From JALSRK01 sp964461995 (GTDB lineage: Bacteria; Acidobacteriota; Terriglobia; Bryobacterales; Bryobacteraceae), in the NCBI GenBank assembly GCA_964461995.1, contig CAYWXL010000001.1, forward strand, positions 62,001 through 126,000: DNA of 64,000 bases, read 5' to 3'. Shown piece after piece: positions 17,497 through 26,568 of this stretch; positions within the stretch are counted from its first letter, which is position 1; every line of letters begins with the position of its first letter. Below the pieces are notes generated by a model. That model saw nothing but the letters and a program-made list of their open reading frames with translations, was not told the origin of the DNA and made no database searches. The translations under genes and the position numbers were made by a program.

Positions 17497-18873
17497 TTGC
17501 CGCTGAATCGAACCAGCCGGAACCGGACCAGAGGCGCCTGGTCCGGCGTCGCCCGGTTGCTCGCCTGCGCCTTGGCCCTGGAGATCCTCCTCGCAGGCCT
17601 ACTTTCATTGGGCGACCTCCGCTACCACATCCCGGAGGCTGTCGGCCTACTGCTGCTGACTTCCCTATTCTACATTCTTTCGGTTTACATCTGCCTGCAA
17701 ATTGAAAGAGATCCGGGATTCCGGACGCGCCGCGGTCCGGTGGTTGCCATCCTGGCCGCCGGAGCGCTATTCCGTCTCACGGCATGGCCCTTGGAACCGG
17801 CGCTCTCCGACGATGTTTTCCGGTACCGGTGGGAGGGGATGCTCCAGACCCAGGGGGGCAACCCGTACCAGGTGCGGCCGGCGGATCCCGAATGGGCCCA
17901 TTTGCGGGACGATACCTGGCCCCGCGTAGGGAGCAAGGACTTCAAGGCCGGCTACGGGCCGTTGATCGAGCTGATGGAGCTGGGCGCCTACCGGGCGGCG
18001 GCGTGGGTAACGGACGATCCGTTCCGGCAAGCGTTCTGGTTCAAGGCGCCTTCGGCCCTGTTCGACGCCGCGACGGTCGCGGCGCTGTTGGGGCTGCTTG
18101 CGGCCCGGGGCCTGCCGGCCTCCCGGGTGCTCATCTACGCGTGGTGCCCGCTGGTGGTGATCGAGTTCTGGGGTACCGGCCACAACGATTCCATCGCGCT
18201 GTTTTTCTTGGTGCTCGCATCTTGGGCAGCAGCGCGGCAGCGATGGTGGAGAGGCTTCGCGTCGCTCAGCCTCGCCGCCGCAGCGAAGCTCTGGCCGCTG
18301 CTGCTTTTTCCGCTCTTCGTCGGCTGGAAGGACAGACGGCCGCTGCGTTGGCGCGAGTGGACCGTCTCTATTCCCATCGCGGCGCTGCTGGCGCTCCCGT
18401 TCTGGAGCAATGTGGAAGAAAACGCGCGGTTTATGACGGGTTTCGTGGGCGGGTGGCGCAACAATGACAGCCTGTACGGGTTGCTGCTCTGGCTGGCGGG
18501 CGATGCCTACTGGGCCAAGCGCGCCGCCTTCGCCGTCATGGGACTGGCCGCCGCAGGCGTGACGATCGCCCGCTGGCCCCTTGAAAAAGCGGCACTTACG
18601 GTAATCACCGTGCTCCTGCTCGTCTCCTCGAACTGCCATCCGTGGTACTTGACCTGGCTGGTTCCCTTCCTCGCCCTCGTCCCGGTCCCGGCGCTGTTGC
18701 TTTGGACGGCGCTGGCGCCCCTTGCATACAAGGTGGTGATCGCTTGGGCGCTGCTCGGGGTATGGGACGGATCCACGCCTTGGCGCTGGTGGATCCACAC
18801 CCCCGTCCTCGTCATGCTGGGCCTCACCTGGCTTCTACAGCGTTGTCGTAAGACCTCTGTAATCCCGTCGTGA
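17497..18873 (+). CDS. Polytopic membrane glycosyltransferase (GT87/GT-C type)
   Basis: A protein of up to 458 residues with about 10 to 12 hydrophobic segments and the GT-C-like early loop motif LSDDVFRYRWEG, in which the acidic pair is the presumed catalytic site; GGNPY and GYGPLIELM follow, as in GT87/mannosyltransferase-like enzymes that use polyprenyl-phosphate sugars. The 5' end is uncertain: the frame opens at a TTG (17497) only 9 bases from the divergent gene, and a start further in, before the first membrane segment at about residue 20, is quite possible. The sugar and acceptor are unknown. Confidence 0.7.
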   Translation: MPLNRTSRNRTRGAWSGVARLLACALALEILLAGLLSLGDLRYHIPEAVGLLLLTSLFYILSVYICLQIERDPGFRTRRGPVVAILAAGALFRLTAWPLEPALSDDVFRYRWEGMLQTQGGNPYQVRPADPEWAHLRDDTWPRVGSKDFKAGYGPLIELMELGAYRAAAWVTDDPFRQAFWFKAPSALFDAATVAALLGLLAARGLPASRVLIYAWCPLVVIEFWGTGHNDSIALFFLVLASWAAARQRWWRGFASLSLAAAAKLWPLLLFPLFVGWKDRRPLRWREWTVSIPIAALLALPFWSNVEENARFMTGFVGGWRNNDSLYGLLLWLAGDAYWAKRAAFAVMGLAAAGVTIARWPLEKAALTVITVLLLVSSNCHPWYLTWLVPFLALVPVPALLLWTALAPLAYKVVIAWALLGVWDGSTPWRWWIHTPVLVMLGLTWLLQRCRKTSVIPS

Positions 18874-18990
18874 ACCAGCTCCCGCCGGATCGATTCGCTC
18901 CGGGATTGAAGACCGGCGCACGGGCTAGGAAACGCGACACCTTCATCTAAGGTTTTTCCCTGATCTGACCGATAGGAGGTGAGGAAAACG

Positions 18991-19022
18991 AGAGAAGAAC
19001 CTCTGCGGAGGCTGACTTCTCT
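18991..19022 (+). promoter_or_regulatory. Hairpin in the leader of the amidase gene
   Basis: AGAGAAG (18991-18997) pairs with CTTCTCT (19016-19022), and inside it CCTC pairs with GAGG around a TGCG loop. It ends 6 bases before the AAGGA that serves the ATG at 19042. It could influence ribosome access; no function is shown. Confidence 0.3.
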
Positions 19023-19041
19023 GACGTAAGGACTGGTGGCG

Positions 19042-20199
19042 ATGGCGTCCGTCGAACAGCCCAGGGGGCGGCTCGGCCATTGGCTGGTGGAGCGGCGAGC
19101 GGGCCGGATCAAGGATCCGGTGGCCCGCCTCCGCTATCTTCGCCGGGCAATGGACGGCCGTCTGGGAAGCCGGCCTGGGCAAGGCTATCGGCGGGCGGTG
19201 CTGGTTGCAGGGATCGCGCTGATGGCGCTACCTTTGCCGACGGTCTCCGACGGCATTCCCACGCTCGGCGAACCGCAGTTTCCCCCGAGCATGCCGGAGC
19301 CGGGAGTGGTGCGTGACGCCCCGGCCGTCTGGCTGGTCGAGGAGAGCCGGAGCCACGAGCTTTACAGCAACGGCCTCCGGATCGAGACCCGGTATGAAAT
19401 CGCCAACCAAGACCGCCGGTATCCGGTCTTCGACCGGGCGACGTTGCAGCTCGTGGAGTGGTGGTCGCGACCAGTGGGTATCGTGTACCACACCACCGAA
19501 AGCCAGCAAGCGCCGTTCGCGCCGGACTACGCCCCGCGCTTGCGGCGAGTCGGCAAGTGGCTGCTGGAGTACGTACAGCGCAAGCGGGCCTATCATTACG
19601 TGATCGACCGGTTCGGCCGTGTGCACCGGGTGGTCCGGGAAAGCGACAGCGCCAACCACGCCGGCTTTTCGGTATGGGCCGACGATCGGTACGTCTACGT
19701 AAATCTGAACCCGAGCTTCATCGGGGTGGCTTTCGAGGCGGGCACCGAGGCGAGCGCCCAGGGGCCGGAGGTGAACCTCGCGCAAATCCGGGCGGCGGCG
19801 ATGTTGACCGAGATGCTGCGGAGCCGCTACGGAATTCCAGCCGAAAACTGCGTGGCCCATGCCCAGGTCTCGGTCTTCTCCCGAGCAATGCGTGTGGGAA
19901 ACCACGTGGATTGGGCGGCGAACCTGCCGTATGGGGCACTGGGATTGGGTGACAACTACAGCCTTCCCATGCCGGCTGTGGCGGTGTTTGGTTTCCGGTA
20001 CGGGCCGGAGTATGTCAAAGCCACCGGACCCGCGCTTTGGAAAGGTTTGGTCCTGGGTGAAGACCTCTTCCGGCAGGCGGCGGCGTTCCGCGGCCTCCCG
20101 GTGAACGAATACCGCAGACTGCGCCATCGCCGTTACCGGGAGATTCTGAAGATGGTTCAACGTCTGGATGCTACCGGGCAACGAAGGTCAGGAGTATAA
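19042..20199 (+). CDS. N-acetylmuramoyl-L-alanine amidase (Amidase_2/PGRP fold)
   Basis: A 385-residue zinc amidase predicted to cut the bond between MurNAc and the stem peptide in peptidoglycan. A membrane segment at about 53-68 suggests the catalytic part sits in the periplasm. The Amidase_2 core shows the first zinc histidine in VYHTTES (H150), the conserved YHYVIDRFGRVHRVV block, NHAG, SFIGVAFE, and later histidines in VAHAQVS (H273) and GNHVDWA (H288). ATG 19042 is preferred over GTG 19036 because AAGGA (19028-19032) is 9 bases before it. The stop is 3 bases from the start of the actin-like gene, so the two form an operon. Confidence 0.8.
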   Translation: MASVEQPRGRLGHWLVERRAGRIKDPVARLRYLRRAMDGRLGSRPGQGYRRAVLVAGIALMALPLPTVSDGIPTLGEPQFPPSMPEPGVVRDAPAVWLVEESRSHELYSNGLRIETRYEIANQDRRYPVFDRATLQLVEWWSRPVGIVYHTTESQQAPFAPDYAPRLRRVGKWLLEYVQRKRAYHYVIDRFGRVHRVVRESDSANHAGFSVWADDRYVYVNLNPSFIGVAFEAGTEASAQGPEVNLAQIRAAAMLTEMLRSRYGIPAENCVAHAQVSVFSRAMRVGNHVDWAANLPYGALGLGDNYSLPMPAVAVFGFRYGPEYVKATGPALWKGLVLGEDLFRQAAAFRGLPVNEYRRLRHRRYREILKMVQRLDATGQRRSGV

Positions 20200-20202
20200 G
20201 AA

Positions 20203-21210
20203 ATGAGTCAAGAAACGACCGAACGCAGCCCCGCTGTGGGCGTCGATATCGGAACGAGCCGGATCGTCGTGGCGACGAAGCAAGGCGATCAGCTCCGTTT
20301 CCAAAGTCAGTTGAACGCGTTTGTGAAGGTGCCCTACTCTCCAATGACCGAGAAGGCCCTGGAGAAGGATGGCATTCCTTTCTCGCGTTCCAACGGCGAC
20401 CTTTCTGTACATGGTGATGAGTCACTGCGTTTCGCTGATCTCCTAGGTCTGGACGTGCGGCGGCCGATGATGAGTGGAACGCTGAACCCGGGCGAACCGG
20501 AGAGCACCGAGGTGATCCGAGCGTTGCTCGAGGCGCTGCTGGGCGAAGAGCCGGGAGACGGGCGGCCGCTGTACTTCAGCGTGCCAGCCGAGCCGATCGA
20601 CCGGCAGGCCAGCGTGACGTATCACGAAGCGACCCTGAAGGACCTCTTCGCCTCCCGCGGTTACGACGTCCGGAGCATCAACGAGGGCCTGGCCGTCGTC
20701 TATGGAGAGCTGGAGGACTCCAACTACAGCGGAATCGGCGTGAGCTTCGGCGGCGGATTGTGCAATGTTTGCGTTGCCTACCTCTCGGTGCCGGTGCTGA
20801 GCTTCAGCATCTCGAAGGCGGGCGATTACATCGACGCGAACGCAGCCGCGGTCACCGGCGAGCGCACCACCCGCGTCCGTCTTGAGAAGGAGGAGTCGCT
20901 GCGCTTCAACGGCGGCTTTTCAAACAAACTGCTCCAAGCCCTGGGCGTCTACTACGACGAGATGATCCAGGCGCTCATCGAAGGGTTCCGCCGGGGGCTC
21001 GCCGAGGCGGGGTCGCTGGTCCATTTCAAGCGGCCGCTCCCGATGGTGCTGAGCGGCGGGACCGCTATGCCGCCGGGATTCGCCGAGAGGTTCGAAAAGG
21101 CGATCAAGCAAGCAGAACTGCCGCTGCCTCTGGCGGAGGTGCGGATGGCGGATAGACCGCTGGAATCGACGGCCAAGGGCGCGCTGATTGCAGCGCTGGC
21201 GGACGTTTGA
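20203..21210 (+). CDS. Actin/Hsp70-superfamily ATPase (MreB-like size)
   Basis: A 335-residue cytoplasmic ATPase of the actin-like superfamily. Phosphate-1 loop VGVDIGTSR (12-20), connector INEGLAVVYGE (159-169), phosphate-2 loop GIGVSFGGGLCNV (177-189) and adenosine motif VLSGGTAMPPG (282-292) are all present in order. The length equals that of MreB, and there is no Hsp70 substrate domain, but the motifs are not those of a standard MreB. AGGAG lies 8 bases before the ATG. Being coupled to a peptidoglycan amidase suggests a role in guiding wall cleavage or septation, which is inference; a filament, a chaperone-like regulator or an EutJ-like protein are alternatives. Confidence 0.7.
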   Translation: MSQETTERSPAVGVDIGTSRIVVATKQGDQLRFQSQLNAFVKVPYSPMTEKALEKDGIPFSRSNGDLSVHGDESLRFADLLGLDVRRPMMSGTLNPGEPESTEVIRALLEALLGEEPGDGRPLYFSVPAEPIDRQASVTYHEATLKDLFASRGYDVRSINEGLAVVYGELEDSNYSGIGVSFGGGLCNVCVAYLSVPVLSFSISKAGDYIDANAAAVTGERTTRVRLEKEESLRFNGGFSNKLLQALGVYYDEMIQALIEGFRRGLAEAGSLVHFKRPLPMVLSGGTAMPPGFAERFEKAIKQAELPLPLAEVRMADRPLESTAKGALIAALADV

Positions 21211-21315
21211 GAGGCAGGCGCACCCTCGCCCCCGGGACCGTTCGGCGAAACCGGGCGACGGACCCGCGTGCCTGTTGAGGGCACAGCAGGGCCGAGCCGC
21301 CGGCTGTGTCGAGCT

Positions 21316-22746
21316 TCAGCCGGAAGCGTAATCTTCGCCGCGGTCGCTCGCCTCGCAAGAGGCTTTCCATTCGGCAAGGGTGGCCTTCATCTCGCGCGCC
21401 AACTCGGGCATCTCTCTGACCAGGTTGTGGCGCTCGCCGGGATCCAGGGCGATGTCGAAGAGCATGTCCTCGCCGGCGCGGGCATCGTCCAGATAGGAGA
21501 GAAACTTGTACCGGTCGCCGATCAGGGCGAGGTTCGGCGAGCCCAGCCGCTGCGCCCTTCCCCGATCGCCTCTGTCGGTGGTCTCGAAGCCGATGGGCTT
21601 GGGCCGGCGGTCCATCTTGCCGTCGATCAGGGGTAGCAGGCTGATGCCGTCGATGGGTTCCGGCTGGCCCTTCATCCGGAAACCGAGGACATCCAGGACG
21701 GTGGGGAAGTAATCGGACGTCGAGCAGGGCATGGTAACGGTGCGCGGCTCGGTGATGCGGTCGGGCCACTCGAGCAAACCGGGAACGCGGATGCCGCCTT
21801 CGAAGAGGCTGCGCTTGCGTCCCCGCAGACCTCCTGTCGAGCCTCGGGTGCGGCCGTGATGGGGGTCGCGGCCCTCGGGTCCGTTGTCCGCGCAGAACCA
21901 GAGCATGGTGTCGCGGGCGACGCCGAGTTTCCGCAGTTCGCGCCGCAGCCGGCCGATCTGCTCATCCATGGCGGTGATCGTGCCGAAAAAGTGCTGCTCG
22001 CCCTCGCTGAAGCGCGCGTACATCCGGCGGTAGCGCTCCCCGGCCCGGACCGGCTCGTGCGGCGCGTGGAACCAGATGACGGCGAAGAAGGGGCGATTGT
22101 CTCTCACCGCCCGGCGAATGAAGGGGATGGCGCGGTCCATGATGACGCGCGAATCGTCGCCCTCGAGGTTCTCGGTGGCGTATTCGCCGGGACCGGTCCA
22201 GTAGCGCGTGGGGATCTTCTGGTCTTTCATGGGGTCCCAAGTGGGGATGGCCTGCTCGGTGGAGAAACAGACGTCGAAGCCGTTCTCCCAGGGCGGCGAA
22301 TAGTGCTCCTTCTGGCGGCCGCCACGACGGCCGTCGCGGATGTCGTTGGTGAGCGTGCCGAGATGCCACTTGCCGAAGTGGCCCGTGGTGTAGCCCTGGG
22401 TCTTGAGGGCCTCGGCGAGGGTGATCTCCTCCTTCTTCATGTGGCCCACGTTGGCGAAGTAGATGCCGTAACGGAACGGGTGGCGTCCGGTGAGGGCGCT
22501 GCCGCGGGTGGGCGAGCAGACGGGCGCGCCGGAGTAGAACCGTTCGAACCGGATGCCAGAGCGCGCCATCGCGTCGAGGTTCGGGGTGATCAGGTAGGGG
22601 TGGCCGTTGTAGCCGACGTCGCCCCAGCCCTGATCGTCGGACATGCAGAGGATGACGTTGGGGCGCCGGGCGGGGGCGGCTTGGGGCCGCGCCGAAAGGG
22701 CGGCGGCGCTGCCGAGGAAAGTCTTCAACAGCGTCCTTCTCTCCAT
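21316..22746 (-). CDS. Secreted sulfatase (arylsulfatase A family)
   Basis: A 476-residue type I sulfatase. The start at 22746 gives a Tat-like signal, MERRTLLKTFLGSAAALSA, followed by the core opening RPNVILCMSDDQGWGD with metal-binding Asp37 and Asp38. The formylglycine motif CSPTRG begins at Cys77, so activation needs a formylglycine-generating enzyme, which is not encoded nearby. GKWHLG and HAPHEP, further active-site motifs, are also present. It likely removes sulfate from a polysaccharide or other organic sulfate in the periplasm or outside; the substrate cannot be read. A longer frame opens at 22788 but adds only 14 residues ahead of the signal. Confidence 0.88.
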   Translation of the reverse strand: MERRTLLKTFLGSAAALSARPQAAPARRPNVILCMSDDQGWGDVGYNGHPYLITPNLDAMARSGIRFERFYSGAPVCSPTRGSALTGRHPFRYGIYFANVGHMKKEEITLAEALKTQGYTTGHFGKWHLGTLTNDIRDGRRGGRQKEHYSPPWENGFDVCFSTEQAIPTWDPMKDQKIPTRYWTGPGEYATENLEGDDSRVIMDRAIPFIRRAVRDNRPFFAVIWFHAPHEPVRAGERYRRMYARFSEGEQHFFGTITAMDEQIGRLRRELRKLGVARDTMLWFCADNGPEGRDPHHGRTRGSTGGLRGRKRSLFEGGIRVPGLLEWPDRITEPRTVTMPCSTSDYFPTVLDVLGFRMKGQPEPIDGISLLPLIDGKMDRRPKPIGFETTDRGDRGRAQRLGSPNLALIGDRYKFLSYLDDARAGEDMLFDIALDPGERHNLVREMPELAREMKATLAEWKASCEASDRGEDYASG

Positions 22747-22822
22747 AGCCTTTAACGTTATCGCAGGCGCGCCAGACCGGCAAAGCAAACTGCGGCAGAG
22801 GAGGGGGGCGGAATTCGGGGCG

Positions 22823-24079
22823 TCAGGATTCGCCCGAGTCTTTCCCGGAACCGTGCTTACCGGGCAGCCCGGCGGGATTCTCGTGAGCGCGTTCCCGGAA
22901 GCCGCCTTCGAGGCCAGCCGCCAGGGTAACGCTCGATTCGCCGAAGCGGTCGCGCAGGCGGTCGATCGCGTCGAGGGCGCGCTCCCACCGCTCGATCTTG
23001 TCGTGCTCGAGCAGGCTGAGCTGGCCCGCCGACGACGTGAGCGACTGGGCGTAGACGCCCAGCAGGCGCACCGGCTTGCGCTTCCAGTCGCGGCGGAACA
23101 GCTCGGTGATCACCGGGAGCATTTCGGCGTCCACGCGGGTGGCCCGCGAGAGAGTCTTCGCACGAGTGATGGTGGAGAAGTCTGAGTAGCGGATCTTCAC
23201 TTGAAGCGTGCGGGCGTAAAGGCGGTGGCCGCGGAGGCGCCGGGCGACCATCTCGGTGAGCTTGACGAGGGTGGCTTCGAGCACCTGCGCATCGGAGACG
23301 TCCTCGTCGAAGGTGTGCTCGTGGCTGATGGACTTCGGCGGCTCGGCGACGCCGATCTCGCCGTCGAACCAGGCGCCCGCATCCTCGCCCCGGGCTTTCC
23401 CGGCCAGTGCCAGCCCCCATTTGCCGAAGCGCTCGCGGAGCAGCTCTTCATCAAGCCGCGCCAAATCTCCTACCTTGCGGACGCCCAGTTCGCGGAGCCG
23501 CTCGGCGGTGACCTTGCCGACGCCGGGGATCTTGCGGACGTCGAGCGGGGCGAGGAAGCGGACCTCGCAGCCCGGCAGCACCCACAGGATGCCGTTGGGC
23601 TTGGCCTGCCCGGAGCAGACCTTGGCCACCATCCGCGAGGTGGCGACGCCGATGGAGCAGTTCAGGCCGGTCTCGCGCCGGATGGTCTCGTGGAGTTCGT
23701 GGGCGGCGCGGAGGGGCGCCCCGTAGAGGCGGCCGGCCCCGGTGAGGTCGAGGTAAGCCTCGTCGATGGAGGCCATTTCAACCGCCGGGGCGAAGCGGGT
23801 AAGGATCCGGTGGACCTGCTCGGAATACTCGCGATAGCGCCGCGGGTGGCCGTCGAGGAAGATCGCCGTGGGGCAGAGGCGGTAGGCAGTCCTCAAGGGC
23901 ATGGCGGAGCGGACGCCGAACTTGCGGGCGGCGTAGGAGGCCGCGGCGACGACCCCGCGCTGGTCGGGCCGGCCCCCGACGACGACCGGCTTCCCTTTGA
24001 GCGACGGGTCGAACAACTCTTCCACGGAGACGAAGAAGGCGTCCATGTCCACGTGGAAGATGGTTCTCGGCCACTCCAT
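22823..24079 (-). CDS. dinB: DNA polymerase IV (Y family)
   Basis: A 418-residue translesion polymerase. The start at 24079 matches the family N-terminus (TIFHVDMDAFFVSVE). Catalytic acids are Asp11, Asp106 and Glu107 (SIDEAYLDLTG). The thumb helix-hairpin-helix IPGVGKVTAERLRELGV and the little-finger region with TRATRV and the strand motif TLQVKIRYSDFSTITR are present. The C-terminal tail (after about 385) is longer than in E. coli and has no obvious clamp-binding QLSLF apart from GQLSLLE at about 365-371, which is a plausible beta-clamp motif. The frame could open upstream at 24196, but those 39 residues are Arg/Pro-rich and not conserved. Confidence 0.93.
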   Translation of the reverse strand: MEWPRTIFHVDMDAFFVSVEELFDPSLKGKPVVVGGRPDQRGVVAAASYAARKFGVRSAMPLRTAYRLCPTAIFLDGHPRRYREYSEQVHRILTRFAPAVEMASIDEAYLDLTGAGRLYGAPLRAAHELHETIRRETGLNCSIGVATSRMVAKVCSGQAKPNGILWVLPGCEVRFLAPLDVRKIPGVGKVTAERLRELGVRKVGDLARLDEELLRERFGKWGLALAGKARGEDAGAWFDGEIGVAEPPKSISHEHTFDEDVSDAQVLEATLVKLTEMVARRLRGHRLYARTLQVKIRYSDFSTITRAKTLSRATRVDAEMLPVITELFRRDWKRKPVRLLGVYAQSLTSSAGQLSLLEHDKIERWERALDAIDRLRDRFGESSVTLAAGLEGGFRERAHENPAGLPGKHGSGKDSGES

Positions 24080-24192
24080 GGCGCAGCGCCTGTCCCGGGC
24101 GGGGGAAGATACCGCCCACCACCGTTGTAGCACTCGTGGGCGGGTGGCGCGGGGGCGAGTCCGGCTCGGGGCGGCCGCGCCGGACCGGCGGT

Positions 24193-24690
24193 TCACTCCA
24201 CCGGCTCGAAGATGCCCTTCTCGCGGTTCTTGCGGACCTTGTCGTAGTGGAAGTAGCGGCCGTTCATGGCGACGTAGACCCCGGGCGGCAAGGTCTGGAC
24301 GAAGGCCAGGGCGCTGCCGAGGTTGAACATGCCGTCCGAGGAACCGAACTTGTAGGGCACCATGGCGCCGGTGAGGACGATCGTTTTGCCGAAGACCTCA
24401 CGGGCGAGGTAGCGCGCGGTGTCGATCATCGTGTCGGTGCCGTGGGTGATGACGATGCGGCGCTCCGGGGTGCGGACGCAGTGGCCGGCAATGATGGCGC
24501 GGTCGTCGTCGGTCATCTCGAGCGAGTCCACCATCATGAGGGTGCGGTACTCGACTTTCAGCATGCAGCGTCCGAGACGAAGCATCTCGGGCACGTGGGA
24601 GTCCTTGAAGTACAGCTCGCCGGTGAGCTCGTTGTACTCCTTGTCGAAGGTGCCGCCGGTGATGAAGATGCGGATCGGTTCGTCGTGCAT
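24193..24690 (-). CDS. Single-domain asparaginase-like protein
   Basis: A 165-residue protein that covers only the N-terminal domain of type I/II L-asparaginases. The nucleophile loop ITGGTFDKEYN (Thr14) and the second threonine motif THGTDT (82-87, Thr85, Asp86) are both present, as is KTIVLTGAMVP. The usual C-terminal domain (about 130 residues), which in the classic enzymes helps build the tetramer, is absent and the stop is clean, so this is a short family form rather than a truncation. Activity on asparagine is not certain. It lies 113 bases upstream of dinB on the same strand. Confidence 0.75.
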   Translation of the reverse strand: MHDEPIRIFITGGTFDKEYNELTGELYFKDSHVPEMLRLGRCMLKVEYRTLMMVDSLEMTDDDRAIIAGHCVRTPERRIVITHGTDTMIDTARYLAREVFGKTIVLTGAMVPYKFGSSDGMFNLGSALAFVQTLPPGVYVAMNGRYFHYDKVRKNREKGIFEPVE

Positions 24691-24751
24691 GGGGCTCTAA
24701 CCCATGATGCCCCGGAACCCGCCGCGAACGGGGATAATGGAAGGAAACGTA

Positions 24752-26401
24752 ATGGTGGGGCGAGCTGGGCTGGCACTGGGACTCTTTGGGTTGACGCTGT
24801 GGGCGGGGCCGGTCGAGTTCCGCGACGTGACGCGCGAAGCGGGCATCCATTTCCGGCACAACGCGGGCAAGACGGGCAAGAAATGGCTGCCGGAAACGAT
24901 GGGCTCCGGCTGCGCCTTCTTCGATGCTGACGGCGACGGCTGGCTCGACATCCTGCTGATCAACTCCAAGGACTGGAAGCCCCGGGGCCGCCGCTCGCTC
25001 CCCGCGCTGTACCGGAACAACCGCGACGGAACCTTCACCGACATCACGCGCGGCAGCGGGCTGGACGTCGAAGGCTTCGGCTTGGGCGTGGCGGTGGCCG
25101 ACTTCGACAACGACGGGCGCGAAGACGTCTACATTACTTACGTGGGCCGCGACCGGCTGTTCCGGAACCTCGGCGGCGGCAAGTTCCGGGACGTGACCAA
25201 AGAGGCGGGCATCGACAACCCGGCCTTTTCGGCCAGTGCGGCCTGGGTGGACTACGACCGGGACGGGTGGGCGGACCTTTACGTGGCCAACTATGTCGAG
25301 TGGTCGCCGGAATCGGACTTGTGGTGCTCGCTGGACGGAGCGACGAAGTCCTATTGCACGCCGGAGTCCTACCCGGGCGTGGCGGATAAGCTCTACCGCA
25401 ACGTGGGGGGCGGACGGTTCGAGGACGCCACCGAGAAGGCGGGCCTCGCCGATGAGACGAGCAAGAGCCTGGGGGTGGCGATTCTGGACTACGACTCGGA
25501 CGGCTGGCCGGACATCTTCGTTGCCAACGATACCGAGCCGAACAAGTTGTACCGGAACAACGGGGATGGAACTTTCAGCGAAGAGGGCATCGGGGCCGGC
25601 GTGGCCTACAGCGAAGACGGCATCGCGCGGGGCGCTATGGGCGTGGACGCGGCCGACTACGACCGTAGTGGCCGGCCCCACCTGGTGATCGGCAACTTCT
25701 CGAACCAGATGCTCGGGCTTTACCACAACGAGGGCGACGGACTGTTCGTCGATGAGGCGCCGCGCTCAACAGTGGGCAAACAGAGCCTGCTGACGCTGGC
25801 GTTCGGGACGTTCTTCTTCGACTATGACCTGGACGGCTGGCTAGACATCTTCGTCGCCAACGGCCACATCGAGGAGGAGATCCAGAACGTCCAGCCGAAG
25901 GTAACCTTCGAGCAGCCGCCGCACCTGTTCCGGAACCTGGGCGGGGGGAAATTCGTCGAGGTGACGACGGAAACTGGCGAAGACCTCGCCCGGCCGATGG
26001 TAGCCCGGGGAGCGGCCTACGGCGACTATGACCGCGACGGCGACCTGGACCTGCTGGTTACCACGAACGACGGGCCGGCCCGGCTGCTGCGCAACGAGGG
26101 CGGCAACCGGAACCACTGGTTGACGTTAAAGCTGCGGGGCGTGAAGTCCAATGGCAGTGCGCTGGGCGCGGTGGTGCGGGTGGCGAGCGCCGGCGGCGAG
26201 CAGTGGCAGATGGTGAAGAGCGGCTCGAGCTACTGCTCGCAGAGCCAGCTTGCGGTAACCTTCGGGCTGGGGCCCGACACGGAGGCCGAAGTGACGATCG
26301 AATGGCCGAGCGGAACCGTTCAGAAACTCGGCAAAGCCGCCGCCAACCAGTGGCTGCTGGTCCGCGAGGGCGATCCTCCGAAGAGGAGAGGGCGAAAGTA
26401 A
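24752..26401 (+). CDS. Secreted FG-GAP/VCBS repeat protein with UnbV (ASPIC) domain, CRTAC1-like
   Basis: A 549-residue exported protein with a signal peptide (about 1-18). Seven or so FG-GAP-type repeats follow, each with a calcium-loop motif such as DADGDGWLDI, DFDNDGREDV, DYDRDGWADL, DYDSDGWPDI, DYDLDGWLDI and DYDRDGDLDL, predicting a calcium-bound beta-propeller. The C-terminus carries the UnbV domain (NHWLTLKLRGVKSNGSALGA to ITIEWPSG-type ending). Such proteins are abundant in Acidobacteriota and Planctomycetes and are thought to bind surfaces or polymers; no enzyme activity is known. ATG 24752 is chosen because AAGGA (24741-24745) precedes it by 6 bases; ATGs at 24704 and 24737 are in frame. 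Confidence 0.88.
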   Translation: MVGRAGLALGLFGLTLWAGPVEFRDVTREAGIHFRHNAGKTGKKWLPETMGSGCAFFDADGDGWLDILLINSKDWKPRGRRSLPALYRNNRDGTFTDITRGSGLDVEGFGLGVAVADFDNDGREDVYITYVGRDRLFRNLGGGKFRDVTKEAGIDNPAFSASAAWVDYDRDGWADLYVANYVEWSPESDLWCSLDGATKSYCTPESYPGVADKLYRNVGGGRFEDATEKAGLADETSKSLGVAILDYDSDGWPDIFVANDTEPNKLYRNNGDGTFSEEGIGAGVAYSEDGIARGAMGVDAADYDRSGRPHLVIGNFSNQMLGLYHNEGDGLFVDEAPRSTVGKQSLLTLAFGTFFFDYDLDGWLDIFVANGHIEEEIQNVQPKVTFEQPPHLFRNLGGGKFVEVTTETGEDLARPMVARGAAYGDYDRDGDLDLLVTTNDGPARLLRNEGGNRNHWLTLKLRGVKSNGSALGAVVRVASAGGEQWQMVKSGSSYCSQSQLAVTFGLGPDTEAEVTIEWPSGTVQKLGKAAANQWLLVREGDPPKRRGRK

Positions 26402-26568
26402 ACTGCGTGAGCCGTCCCTCCAGCGCTCCCGCACGCGCGCTGGCCGACCGCCGCTCCGTAGCGCGCCGCGAGGCACACTAGTAAAAGTAAAGGCCGGCTC
26501 AGGTTCAAGGACGGAAGCGCCCGGGGGTATCCGGCAGGGTCCGGCCGCAAGCCGAAAGACAGTCCTCG

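Noticed and set aside
18979..19029. A 16-codon GTG-started leader peptide before the amidase
   Set aside because: Its GTG overlaps its own would-be Shine-Dalgarno, and no regulatory codon run is present.
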